Assembly (NCBI RefSeq): GCF_000333955.1
Contig: NZ_CAPS01000120.1
Span: 1-64,000 of the forward strand
Direction: 5' to 3'
DNA from: Rhodococcus sp. AW25M09
GTDB lineage: Bacteria > Actinomycetota > Actinomycetes > Mycobacteriales > Mycobacteriaceae
DNA: 64,000 bases
Shown: piece after piece, positions 18,249 through 26,456 of the stretch
How the letters are laid out: the number at the start of each line of letters is the position of its first letter
Numbering within the stretch: position 1 is the stretch's first letter
Position numbers and translations under genes: made by a program
Notes under the pieces: model-generated
Databases searched by the model: none
Seen by the model: the letters and a program-made list of their open reading frames with translations, nothing else
What the model was told of the DNA's origin: nothing

Positions 18249-20036
18249 ATGCTTTCGGGGGACGGCGGATCAGGGGTGGACGGCATCGATACGGTGCCGC
18301 CTGTTCTCGAGGTGTCCGATCCCGAATTATCTGAACTGGTGCGTGCCGTGGAATTCGCCGCCGCGGGGTTGGCCGAACAAGCGTCGGTGGCGTGGTCGAA
18401 TGCCGACCGGCGTGCAGTCATTCAGCGGATGGAAAAGCTGACCCGGTCCCTGACTGCGCACTCGTACACCTGGCTCAATGAACTGATCGCCCAACACGGG
18501 CTCGATGTGTACCCCGGCTCGGTACCGTCCTCGGTGGCGTGGATGCTGCGGATCACCCCACGTGCAGCAGGGGCTCGGGTTCGTCTGGCTGCAGAGTTGG
18601 GCGATCGCACCGCGTTGTCGGGTGAGGTCCTCCCTGCCCTGCTGCCGAGAACAGCGGAGGCGCTGCGGGCAGGGTTGCTCGACGCCAAGCATGTGCAGAT
18701 GATCCGCGAGTTCTTTCGGCATCTGCCTTCGAGTGTCGACCCGCAGACGAGGGATCTGGCCGAGGAGCAATTGGTGGAACAGGCAGTGAAATTGCGGCCG
18801 GACGATTTCGCGCCCGTGGTGGCATCTCTGGACGCGATGGTGAACCCCGACGGCGATTACGACGAAGATGAAGACGACGGGAAGCCGCCGAAGCCACGCA
18901 AGCGCCGGGATGCGTACTTCTACCTCGGTGAGCAGGGTGCCGACGGGATGTCGGAAGGCAAATTCTGCGTCGACCCCGAACTACGGGCCTACCTCGAGGC
19001 TCTGTTCTCCAAGGCAGCGAAACCTGGAGTCAACAACCCCGCAGACCCGACATCGATCGTCCACGACGAGACCGACAGCGACGGCAAAGACGGGGAAGGT
19101 GACGGGGACGACAGCGGGAGCGGCAGAACCACTGCGCCGAAGCCCGAGCCCACTGCCCGTGATGCCGGGTCCAGTGATGCGGGCCTGTGGGATGAAACGG
19201 ACTGCAACGGTGAAGACGACTGCTGTCACTGCGGTGCCGACTGTGGTTGCCACACAGAGCCAGATGACTCCGGCAGGACCGTTGGCTCCGACGGTTCCGA
19301 CGGAAGTGCCGAACCAGACGACGATGCCGCGGATACGGCAGCACCGGACTCTGCGGTGCGGGATGCCGCTGCTACTCGGGATCTGTGCACCCAGAACGAA
19401 CGCCACCACGACGCCCTGAAACTGGCGTTGCGGCACACCCTGGCCTCCGGGACTCTCGGCACCCATCGCGGCCTGCCCGTCACCGCGATCGTCACCATGA
19501 GCCTGAAAGATCTGGAAGCCGGCTGCGGTTACGCCATGACCGCCACCGGATCACGCGTCTCCATCCGCGACGCCATCCGCATGGCTTCCCACGCCCATCA
19601 CTACCTGACGATCTTCGACGACGACGGCAGAGCTCTGTACTTGGGCCGCTCGAAACGTATCGCCTCCGCCGATCAACGCATCGTGCTCATCGCCCGAGAC
19701 CGCGGCTGCAGCTTCCCCTCCTGCACCCGCCCCGCCACCTGGTGCCAGGCCCACCACGTCACCGACTGGACCGACGGCGGCCTTACCGACATAGATTCCC
19801 TGACCTTCGGCTGCGACATGCACCACGCACTCGTCGGCGACGGACCCGGCAAGTGGGCGACCACCAAAACCACAGCCGGACATCGATATCCGGGCCGCAC
19901 CCTCTGGCACCCACCCACCGCAATGGACCCCAAACGCCGCGGGCTGATCAACCACGCACACCACCCAGAAGAGGTCCTCTACCCGCCCGACCAGCACGAA
20001 GACCCCGGCGACGAGGAACCACGACAACCCGCATGA
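18249..20036 (+). CDS. 13E12-type HNH endonuclease domain protein (DUF222)
   Basis: 595-aa protein with an N-terminal DUF222 region (about residues 15-250) and a C-terminal HNH domain (about 487-530) containing CSFPSCTRPATWCQAHH, a Trp-Asp stretch and a final His pair (DMHHALV). Such 13E12-family genes are multicopy in mycobacteria and rhodococci; nuclease activity is expected from the motif, biological role unknown. Between the two domains lies a roughly 150-residue acidic, Gly/Ser/Asp-rich insert with a cysteine cluster, DCCHCGADCGCH, at about 324-335. The ATG at 18249 is the first in frame. Confidence 0.85.
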   Translation: MLSGDGGSGVDGIDTVPPVLEVSDPELSELVRAVEFAAAGLAEQASVAWSNADRRAVIQRMEKLTRSLTAHSYTWLNELIAQHGLDVYPGSVPSSVAWMLRITPRAAGARVRLAAELGDRTALSGEVLPALLPRTAEALRAGLLDAKHVQMIREFFRHLPSSVDPQTRDLAEEQLVEQAVKLRPDDFAPVVASLDAMVNPDGDYDEDEDDGKPPKPRKRRDAYFYLGEQGADGMSEGKFCVDPELRAYLEALFSKAAKPGVNNPADPTSIVHDETDSDGKDGEGDGDDSGSGRTTAPKPEPTARDAGSSDAGLWDETDCNGEDDCCHCGADCGCHTEPDDSGRTVGSDGSDGSAEPDDDAADTAAPDSAVRDAAATRDLCTQNERHHDALKLALRHTLASGTLGTHRGLPVTAIVTMSLKDLEAGCGYAMTATGSRVSIRDAIRMASHAHHYLTIFDDDGRALYLGRSKRIASADQRIVLIARDRGCSFPSCTRPATWCQAHHVTDWTDGGLTDIDSLTFGCDMHHALVGDGPGKWATTKTTAGHRYPGRTLWHPPTAMDPKRRGLINHAHHPEEVLYPPDQHEDPGDEEPRQPA

Positions 20037-20079
20037 CGGCCCACACCAGCATCAGGGCACAGCCCTGTCTGCGGTCGAC

Positions 20080-20225
20080 CGTGCCTTAGGACTGGGCTGC
20101 GGCTCAGGACTGGACTGGGCTGCGGACTGGACTGGGCTGGGCTGCCGCTGGACTGCGGCTGAGGACTGGACTGGGCTTCGGCTGTAGCTGTCGCTGTAGC
20201 TGTAGCTGTAGCTGTAGCCGCGGAC
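20080..20225. repeat. Low-complexity degenerate repeats after the HNH gene
   Basis: GGACTGGACTGGGCTGCGG-like units recur with variations from 20088 to 20180, then CTGTAG repeats about five times (20181-20218, one copy CTGTCG). The arrays fill most of the 255-base gap between the HNH gene and the convergent DUF2537 gene. No coding sequence is convincing here: the open frames across it translate to simple Ala-Thr or Ser-Pro-Gln runs. Confidence 0.75.
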
Positions 20226-20292
20226 ACTCACGTCTGAAGTCGGGCATGTTCGGAAGCCGCCCGAACTGAAATGGCCGGAGGGAGAGTTACAG

Positions 20293-20592
20293 TCAGAAAG
20301 CCGACGCCGCCAGCGCCACGAAGCTCAGCAGGGCACCGGCACCCGCTCCGTATACGGCCCACCGCCACACCGGAACGACGAGCCACCGCACGACCGTCGG
20401 TGCTGCACCCGCCACGACGATAATGTTCAGACCGATCGCGAGCAGCGGATGAATTCTGGCCAGCTCGAGCCCGAACGCAGTCAGTGCCACTGCCGCAAGT
20501 GCCGCCGAGATCAAGGCGATCGGGATTCCGGTCCAGCGGACGCCCACGTCGGGACCGGCCAGGTCTCGATCGGCCGTGCCACGATCGTTCAT
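20293..20592 (-). CDS. DUF2537 small membrane protein
   Basis: 99-aa protein with a short polar N-terminus (MNDRGTADRDLAGPD) and three hydrophobic segments. Its position directly behind the SpoU-type methyltransferase matches the small transmembrane protein Rv0882 of M. tuberculosis, which I recall as DUF2537; function unknown. The ATG overlaps the methyltransferase stop as ATGA, so the two are co-translated. Confidence 0.7.
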   Translation of the reverse strand: MNDRGTADRDLAGPDVGVRWTGIPIALISAALAAVALTAFGLELARIHPLLAIGLNIIVVAGAAPTVVRWLVVPVWRWAVYGAGAGALLSFVALAASAF

Positions 20593-21392
20593 GTCAGGCG
20601 CACGCGTTCGTAGAAACCCATAGCGGCAGCCGTCGCCACGTTGAGGGAATCGGTACCCGGAGCCATCGGAATACGGGCGCGAATGTCGGTGGCGCGCATG
20701 GCGTGTTCGGTCAGCCCCGGGCCCTCCGCACCGAGCAGCAGCGCGACCTTCTCCCCCGTCATAGCCGATGCCAGCGACACGGCCGCCGGATTGGGAGTCA
20801 GTGAGATCAGCTGAAACCCATGCGCGCGAACGCGGTCGAGGCCACGCGGCCACTCGGGCACCTTCGCAAACGGCACGCGAAGCACATGCCCCATCGACAC
20901 TCGAACCGAACGTCGGTAGAGCGGATCGGCGCAGGCGGCACCGAACAGCACTGCATCGACCCCGAGACCGGCCGCATTGCGAAACATCGACCCCAGATTC
21001 TCGTGATCGTTGACGCCCTCGAGAATCGCCACCGTCTTCGCGCCGGCCAGGACATCGTCCAGATCGAGGGCGGGCGGCCTGTTCGCCGCAGCCAACACTC
21101 CACGGTTGAGATGAAAGCCGACCACCTCTGCCATCACCTCCGCCGACGTCCGATAGAACGGAACATCCGATCCGGCGAGGTCGTCGCGCAACGCATCGAG
21201 CCGCCGATCCACGCCGAGCAGACTGATCATCGGAAACCGCGAGGTCAGTAGGCGCTGCGCAACCAACACCCCCTCGGCGATCACCAATCCTTTGCCCTCC
21301 GGCAGATCGGGTCGCTTGTCCGAGGAGTTGAGGTCGCGAAAATCGTCCAGTCGGGGGTCGAAAGGATCGTCGACGTCGATTACATGCACCAC
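20589..21392 (-). CDS. SpoU-family (SPOUT) RNA 2'-O-methyltransferase
   Basis: 267-aa TrmH/SpoU-type enzyme transferring a methyl group from SAM to a ribose 2'-OH in tRNA or rRNA. The three SPOUT motifs are visible: GVNDHENLGSMFRNAAGLG with the catalytic Arg, LLLGAEGPGLTE, and IPMAPGTDSLNVATAAA, which form the trefoil-knot cofactor site. The N-terminal LSU_L7Ae-like substrate-binding part includes GKGLVIAEGVLVAQRLL. It corresponds by position to Rv0881; the exact RNA target cannot be told from sequence. A 34-bp repeat array lies upstream. Confidence 0.88.
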   Translation of the reverse strand: MVHVIDVDDPFDPRLDDFRDLNSSDKRPDLPEGKGLVIAEGVLVAQRLLTSRFPMISLLGVDRRLDALRDDLAGSDVPFYRTSAEVMAEVVGFHLNRGVLAAANRPPALDLDDVLAGAKTVAILEGVNDHENLGSMFRNAAGLGVDAVLFGAACADPLYRRSVRVSMGHVLRVPFAKVPEWPRGLDRVRAHGFQLISLTPNPAAVSLASAMTGEKVALLLGAEGPGLTEHAMRATDIRARIPMAPGTDSLNVATAAAMGFYERVRLT

Positions 21393-21456
21393 ATGACCAT
21401 CTTGTCACCCGACCGATTCGATCACCCCGTGGGCAAACCATACAGAGATGCGGCCG

Positions 21457-21524
21457 AAATCCCGGGTCGTTCCGCAGGCTCCACTCCTGTAAATCCCGGG
21501 TCGTTCCGCAGGCTCCACTCCTGT
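21457..21524 (-). repeat. 34-bp tandem repeat, second array of the dispersed family
   Basis: Two exact copies (21457-21490 and 21491-21524) of a 34-base unit beginning AAATCCCGGGTCGTTCCG. Read on the minus strand the unit contains the same 24-base core as the array at 15486. It occupies nearly half of the 150-base space between the divergent methyltransferase and Eis-like genes. Confidence 0.88.
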
Positions 21525-21542
21525 GTGTAAAAGTTATGAGTG

Positions 21543-22742
21543 ATGACTACCGACGAATCGATCACCATCCGCACGGCCTCCGACGACGAATGGGACGCCG
21601 TCGCGCTGCTCGACGCCCACGCGTTCGGTGAACACCAGAACGCCGAGGACCTCGCCGAGACGCAGATCCTGACCCAGTCCGAACATGTCTACTTGGCCTG
21701 GGACGGCGAGACTCCCGTCGGTGTGGCCATGCACTTCCCGATGTCGGTCACCGTTCCCGGTGGTGCGCAGGTCGAGGCGTCCGGAGTCTCCTGGGTATCG
21801 GTCGCCCCGACGCATCGCCGACGCGGCATCCTGCGATCGATGTTCACCCAGCAGCACCGCGCGCTGAACGACGCGGGCGCGCCGCTGTCACTGCTGACAG
21901 CCAGCGAGGCGACCATCTACGGACGTTTCGGGTACGGTCCGATCACCGAGGAGATCAGCGTCTCGGTCGACCGTCGATTCGCGCAGTTCCGCACCGACGC
22001 TCCCCCGGCGACCGGTGTCCGGCTGATCGAATCGGCCGAGGCAACCGAACTGCTGCCCGACATCTACCACCGCTGGCAGCAGCAGACCGCAGGTGCACAG
22101 CCCAAGCCACCGATCCGCTGGGAGCGGTTCTTCGCCGATCGCGAGAACCGACGCGGCGGGCTGACGGCCCTGTTCTTCATCGTTCATCCCGACGGGTACG
22201 TCGCTTATCGACGCGGGCAGAACCCGAGCCGGGTGGTGGTGCAGGAATTCATCGCCGTCACCGACGACGCATACGCCGCACTGTGGCAGATACTCGTCGG
22301 CGTGGATCTGGTCGACACCATCGAGGTCCGCCAGTCACGGGACGAAGCACTGCCGTTCCTGCTGACGAACAATCGGCTTCCGAAGGAGACCGCTCACCAC
22401 GACGCACTGTGGGCCCGCATCATGCATGTCGAAGCGGCGCTCGAAGCTCGCACCTACGCCCTCGACACCACACTGATCATCGCCGTGCGAGATCCCTTCC
22501 TCGACGCGGGTGGCACCTACTCGCTGACCGTCACCGACGGCAGAGCCACCTGCACCCGGGTGGAATCCGAACCGGATATCGAACTCGACATCGACGTGCT
22601 CGCCAGCATCTACTTCGGCACCCACCGCGCCAGATTGTTCGCCGCGGCCAACCGGCTCACCGCACGCAACGATGCGTCGCTGCATGCTTTCGACCTGACG
22701 TTCGGAACCCCGCGTCCGGCCGTCATGGGATGGGGTTTCTAG
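21543..22742 (+). CDS. eis: Eis-like GNAT N-acetyltransferase
   Basis: 399-aa protein with the tripartite Eis architecture: an N-terminal GNAT domain, a second GNAT-like domain, and a C-terminal sterol-carrier-like domain. Acetyl-CoA binding is indicated by VSWVSVAPTHRRRGILRSMF. The catalytic Tyr lies in SEATIYGRFGYGP, and the chain ends in Phe (GWGF), matching Eis, in which the C-terminal carboxylate acts as general base. Mycobacterial Eis acetylates aminoglycosides at several amines and also host proteins; whether this one confers resistance is unknown. An in-frame GTG lies just before the ATG at 21543. Confidence 0.85.
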   Translation: MTTDESITIRTASDDEWDAVALLDAHAFGEHQNAEDLAETQILTQSEHVYLAWDGETPVGVAMHFPMSVTVPGGAQVEASGVSWVSVAPTHRRRGILRSMFTQQHRALNDAGAPLSLLTASEATIYGRFGYGPITEEISVSVDRRFAQFRTDAPPATGVRLIESAEATELLPDIYHRWQQQTAGAQPKPPIRWERFFADRENRRGGLTALFFIVHPDGYVAYRRGQNPSRVVVQEFIAVTDDAYAALWQILVGVDLVDTIEVRQSRDEALPFLLTNNRLPKETAHHDALWARIMHVEAALEARTYALDTTLIIAVRDPFLDAGGTYSLTVTDGRATCTRVESEPDIELDIDVLASIYFGTHRARLFAAANRLTARNDASLHAFDLTFGTPRPAVMGWGF

Positions 22743-23395
22743 CGCATCGGTGTGGCCAGACCGTGGGTGAAGGCGAAATGCACGGCCTGAGCCCGGTCTC
22801 GTAATTGCGCCTTGGCGAACAGATGGTTGATGTGAGTCTTGACCGTCGCCTCGCTGACGAACATCTGCTGGGCGATCTCCCGGTTGGACAGTCCGGCGGC
22901 GATGGCGCGGAACACGTCCACCTCGCGTGGCGTCAGTCCCGCTGGGATCTGCTGCGTCCGAGGCGCTTCGACAACCTGGAGTAATCGTGCCTGCACCTGC
23001 GGGTTCAATACCGCCTGCCCGGCTGCGGCTGCTCGCAGCGCCGCCGCGATCTCGACCCGTCCTGCATCCTTGGTGAGATAGCCGCGCGCACCCGCACCGA
23101 GCGCGTCGAGGATGGAGCGCTCGTCGGAAAACGTCGTCAACACCACGACGGGTAGATCCGGGAAGAGTCCCTTCAAGATTCTTGTCGCCTCGATCCCGTC
23201 GGTGCCCGGCATCCGGAGATCCATCAGCACCACATCCAGACCCGCTGTCTGCATCGCCGTCTGCACTTCGGCCACGGCGGCAGCTCCGTCCGATGCAGTG
23301 GCGACAACGGTGATATCCGGGATCAGATCCAACATCGTGGCCAGCGCCTCGCGCACAGCCGTCTGGTCGTCGGCGATCACTATCCGAATGTTCAT
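22739..23395 (-). CDS. NarL/LuxR-family response regulator (RR1)
   Basis: 218-aa response regulator. The receiver domain has DD9-10, phosphoacceptor D59 (VVLMDLRMPGTDG), the conserved Thr in VVVLTTFSDE and Lys in GYLTKDAG. The C-terminal LuxR helix-turn-helix shows LTPREVDVFRAIAAGLSNREI and ATVKTHINHLFAKAQL. Its ATG overlaps the kinase stop as ATGA, so it is the cognate partner of the upstream kinase. Its 3' end abuts the Eis-like gene. This is the last gene of the leftward module in the 22.7-29 kb signalling cluster. Confidence 0.9.
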   Translation of the reverse strand: MNIRIVIADDQTAVREALATMLDLIPDITVVATASDGAAAVAEVQTAMQTAGLDVVLMDLRMPGTDGIEATRILKGLFPDLPVVVLTTFSDERSILDALGAGARGYLTKDAGRVEIAAALRAAAAGQAVLNPQVQARLLQVVEAPRTQQIPAGLTPREVDVFRAIAAGLSNREIAQQMFVSEATVKTHINHLFAKAQLRDRAQAVHFAFTHGLATPMR

Positions 23396-24531
23396 GCGCT
23401 CGCTTTCGTATCGGCTACGGCGGCGTTCGGTAGCGACATCGCGGCACGCACGATCCAACCTCGCCCGTCCGGACCGGCAGTGACCGACCCGCCGACGAGA
23501 GCGGCGCGTTCGCGCATTCCGACCAGGCCCATGCCGCTGCTGTCGATCGGGTCCGGTGGAGACGGGGCCGGGCCGTTCGCCACGCAGAGTTCCACGTCAC
23601 ACGCACCGAACCTCAGCACCACGGACACTGCAGCACCCGGCGCATGGTTGCGGGCATTGGTCAGCGCTTCCTGCGCGCACCGAACCAAGAACTGTGCCTG
23701 CGGGGTGTCGAGATCTCGGGCCGTGCCGTCGACCACGAAGCTCGCATCCTCGCCCACCAGAGCGCGCAACGTGGGCACGAGAGGCAATGCATCCTGACGC
23801 AAAGTCCGTACGGCTCGCCGGGTTTCGGTGAGTCCTTCCCGAACGAGGCTCTGCGCCTTGCCCACTGCCACTCTGGCATCCTCTGCACGGCCGGCGTCGA
23901 GCAACGCATCGGCCACTTCGAGTTGCATGTTGACCCCGGACAGTGAGTGCGCGAGGACGTCGTGGATATCTCGGGCGATGCGGGCTCGCTCGGCCAGGGC
24001 ATGCTCGCGCAGTTCGGCGTCGGTGGCCCGGCGCGCGTTGCGCAGCGCTTCGAGCCGACTGCGCCGTGAGTACCCGATCAGCACCGGCCAACCGGCGAAC
24101 AGTCCTGCAGCCCAGGGCCATCCATCGATGCCATTGCGCTCCGCGATCCAGAGTGCCGCTGCACACGCCACACTGAGCGAGATCGCGAAGGGAAACGACA
24201 CTGCAGGTTTGAATCGCCACCCTGCATGTCCCGCAACGAGGAACGGAAACAGCGTCGCGGCAGTCGTCCCGTCCACGGACAGAATCGCTGCGGACGCGAT
24301 CAGTGCGACACTCGCGCCTGCCAGGGATACGCGAGGACCGATCATCCGCCGTGGAAGCGACGAAGCCAGCAGCAGCACGCTGTTGACGACGAGCAGTGCG
24401 AGCACGAGCGGATCGTTCAGGTCCGAGGTGGCGAACGCTGCGACGGCCACCACGGCCGCGACATACGGCCGGCTCGACAGCCTGAGACCGTCGAGCGTGG
24501 GCAACCGTACGTCCGGAGGCGAGGACGTCAC
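23392..24531 (-). CDS. NarL-type sensor histidine kinase (HK1)
   Basis: 379-aa membrane kinase. The N-terminal half has about five or six hydrophobic helices, followed by a HisKA_3 box ARIARDIHDVLAHSLSGVNM with H190, and a HATPase region (QEALTNARNHAPG, DSSGMGLVGMRERAALVGG). The GTG at 24531 overlaps the stop of the membrane-protein gene as GTGA. The multi-helix sensor without an extracytoplasmic domain suggests sensing within or near the membrane, as in DesK-like kinases that monitor lipids or cell-wall drugs. Confidence 0.9.
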   Translation of the reverse strand: MTSSPPDVRLPTLDGLRLSSRPYVAAVVAVAAFATSDLNDPLVLALLVVNSVLLLASSLPRRMIGPRVSLAGASVALIASAAILSVDGTTAATLFPFLVAGHAGWRFKPAVSFPFAISLSVACAAALWIAERNGIDGWPWAAGLFAGWPVLIGYSRRSRLEALRNARRATDAELREHALAERARIARDIHDVLAHSLSGVNMQLEVADALLDAGRAEDARVAVGKAQSLVREGLTETRRAVRTLRQDALPLVPTLRALVGEDASFVVDGTARDLDTPQAQFLVRCAQEALTNARNHAPGAAVSVVLRFGACDVELCVANGPAPSPPDPIDSSGMGLVGMRERAALVGGSVTAGPDGRGWIVRAAMSLPNAAVADTKASA

Positions 24532-25082
24532 CGAATCTTCGTCCGTCCGCCGCGAACCCGATTGTGCATATCGGCCAGCGTAGGCGACGTCGTGTGGTTT
24601 CCGCCCTTGTCGGCGCGCCACACGATGGTGGCGTCCAGGTGCATGGCCCGGTAGAGGACGGCGACCGACTCGGCCAGGAAGCCGATGCCCACGGCGAGCA
24701 TCGTGGCCTGACCGGCAACCGACGCGGCCGTCGGATCGATAGCGCTCTCGACGGGAATCAGCAGGACCCGGACAGCAACGGCGGCGACCCACAGGGCGAC
24801 GGACGCGACGGAGTACCGCATCCAGGCCGTCCCGTCGCGCTCGGTGATTCTGACGGTGTGGGCGCGGATCACGCCGAAGGCGATGCCGACGACACAGCCG
24901 AGAAGCAGGAACTCGATGGCACCGGCCGACAGGTCCGTCGAGTTCAGCGATGCCAACCCGACGATGGCGAGAATCGTCGGCAGCAGCAGCATGCGCCGGG
25001 CTTCCATGAGCTGCCCGGTCATGCGCCGCACCAGCAGGTATCCGACCAGAAGGACTACGAGAGCAATCGTTGCGAGGTTCAT
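24528..25082 (-). CDS. Integral membrane protein, possibly CcdC/DUF1453-like
   Basis: 184-aa protein with five predicted hydrophobic segments (starting MNLATIALVVLLVGYLLVRR) and a basic cytoplasmic tail (NRVRGGRTKIR). The pattern of YLLVRRMTGQLMEARRMLLLP and the later VVGIAFGVIRAHTVRITERDG resembles the CcdC-like DUF1453 family; I am not certain. It is the first gene of the leftward module and is translationally coupled to HK1, so it may modulate or deliver the signal to that kinase. Confidence 0.65.
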   Translation of the reverse strand: MNLATIALVVLLVGYLLVRRMTGQLMEARRMLLLPTILAIVGLASLNSTDLSAGAIEFLLLGCVVGIAFGVIRAHTVRITERDGTAWMRYSVASVALWVAAVAVRVLLIPVESAIDPTAASVAGQATMLAVGIGFLAESVAVLYRAMHLDATIVWRADKGGNHTTSPTLADMHNRVRGGRTKIR

Positions 25083-25186
25083 GACGGCAACGCTACGAAG
25101 ATCGTGGTGGTGGCGAATCGACCCACGGGTGGAGATCGGGTGGAGAGCGGAGCCTGCCGGAGTGGCCGTTCCATACCGGAGCACAA

Positions 25187-25222
25187 CATGACTTTTGTCA
25201 TGGGTGGACCATGACGCTGTCA
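25187..25222 (+). promoter_or_regulatory. Two adjacent TGAC...GTCA palindromes in the divergent promoter
   Basis: CATGACTTTTGTCATG (25187-25202) is a perfect 16-base inverted repeat, and TGAC-GCT-GTCA (25212-25222) follows. Their centres are about 23 bases, roughly two helical turns, apart. Both lie in the 199-base space between the divergent membrane protein/HK1/RR1 module and the small-TM/ABC/HK2/RR2 operon, 60-95 bases before the latter's first start. Dyads of this kind suit NarL-type regulators; which of the two acts here is unknown. Confidence 0.6.
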
Positions 25223-25281
25223 CTTCAGGTGATGATGCGCTGCACTGTTTTCGGTGGCCTGGCCGCAGCAGACTCGTATTC

Positions 25282-25509
25282 ATGAAGCAACCAGACGAAG
25301 GAAACCTGTTCACCGACCTGATGGAGTTCGGGCCGGCTCCCACGATGGCGCGCGAGATCGTCGTCGCCGTCATCAGCCTCGGCATTGTCGCGGTGTTGTT
25401 CGCGATTGTCGGCCCGGAGCTGCCGGCATTCGTCGCACTCGGCGTCATCGTCGCCTTCATGGGCGGCCGATTCGTGATCGGCCTGCGGCAGTGGGAACAG
25501 CGCTCATGA
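25282..25509 (+). CDS. Small membrane protein preceding an ABC exporter
   Basis: 75-aa protein (MKQPDEGNLFTDLMEFGPAP...) with two hydrophobic helices after a 25-residue polar N-terminus and a short charged tail. No family recognised. Its stop overlaps the ABC ATPase start as ATGA, so it is made together with the exporter and could be an accessory subunit. Confidence 0.7.
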   Translation: MKQPDEGNLFTDLMEFGPAPTMAREIVVAVISLGIVAVLFAIVGPELPAFVALGVIVAFMGGRFVIGLRQWEQRS

Positions 25510-26456
25510 CCATCATCGATGTCAGCTCGATGACCCGACGCTACGGTTCGGGCAAGAACGCGTACGAGGCCGTCAAGGCTCTGGATCTGCAGATCGCCGA
25601 GGGTGAGCTGTTCGGACTGCTCGGCACCAACGGTGCGGGCAAGACCTCCACTCTCGAAGTGATACAGGGCCTTTCACGACCGAGCGAGGGCACGGTACGG
25701 ATCATGGGAATGGATCCGGTGGCAGATCGTCGCAAGGTCCGACCGTCTCTGGGCATCATGCTGCAGAAGGGCGGACTGCCGCAGGACCTGACGGCGGCCG
25801 AGAGCCTGCGGATGTGGGCCGGAACGTGCAGCAATCCACTGCCGGTCGCCGAGGTGCTCGGCCGCGTCGATCTGGCCGATCGCGCCGATGTCCGGGTGAA
25901 GTTCCTCTCGGGCGGAGAGCAGCGCAGGCTGGATCTGGCGTGCGCCATCATCAGTCGTCCGCGGGTACTGTTCCTCGACGAGCCAACTACCGGACTCGAC
26001 CCCGAAAGTCGCCGCAACACATGGCGATTGATTCAGGAACTGAAGAATTCCGGCGTGACCATCATGCTGACGACCCATTACTTGGACGAAGCCGAATCAC
26101 TGTGCGATCGCCTGGCGATCATGCACCGCGGCGCAGTCGTTCGCAGTGGCACCGTGGACGAGGTCGTCGCCGACCATCCGGCGAAGATCGAATTGAAGAC
26201 TCCCGGTACTGCTTTGCCGTCACTACCGGGTACATCGATCGACGTCACGGAAGACACCGTCTCGATCCAGACGGCCTCGGTACAGGAGACGTTGACCGCT
26301 CTGTTGCTGTGGGCTCGCGACAACAGGGTGACCCTGCACGGTCTCGACGCCCGAGCAGCGTCACTGGAGACCGTATTCCTCTCCATCGCAGACGAATTCG
26401 ACAATACCGATATCGAGAACACCGCTATCGAGAACACCGAGGTGATGAGCGCATGA
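25506..26456 (+). CDS. ABC transporter ATP-binding protein (exporter type)
   Basis: 316-aa ATPase of the DrrA/CcmA/NodI group. Walker A is GTNGAGKTST, the Q-loop lies near MLQKGGLPQDL, the signature is LSGGEQRRLDLACA, Walker B is VLFLDEPTTGLDPES, and the switch His is in LTTHYLDEAE. After residue 220 there is a C-terminal extension typical of drug/lipid exporters. It is coupled by ATGA overlaps both to the small membrane protein before it and to the permease after it. Together with HK2/RR2 this resembles operons that sense and pump out membrane-active compounds. Confidence 0.9.
   Translation: MTIIDVSSMTRRYGSGKNAYEAVKALDLQIAEGELFGLLGTNGAGKTSTLEVIQGLSRPSEGTVRIMGMDPVADRRKVRPSLGIMLQKGGLPQDLTAAESLRMWAGTCSNPLPVAEVLGRVDLADRADVRVKFLSGGEQRRLDLACAIISRPRVLFLDEPTTGLDPESRRNTWRLIQELKNSGVTIMLTTHYLDEAESLCDRLAIMHRGAVVRSGTVDEVVADHPAKIELKTPGTALPSLPGTSIDVTEDTVSIQTASVQETLTALLLWARDNRVTLHGLDARAASLETVFLSIADEFDNTDIENTAIENTEVMSA

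Noticed and set aside
18249-20036. HNH gene as part of a mobile element or restriction system
   Set aside because: No methyltransferase, transposase or intron/intein features nearby; DUF222-HNH genes are multicopy chromosomal genes in this group.
21543-22742. Eis-like gene as a proven aminoglycoside-resistance gene
   Set aside because: Family membership alone does not show drug acetylation; no resistance context is present.
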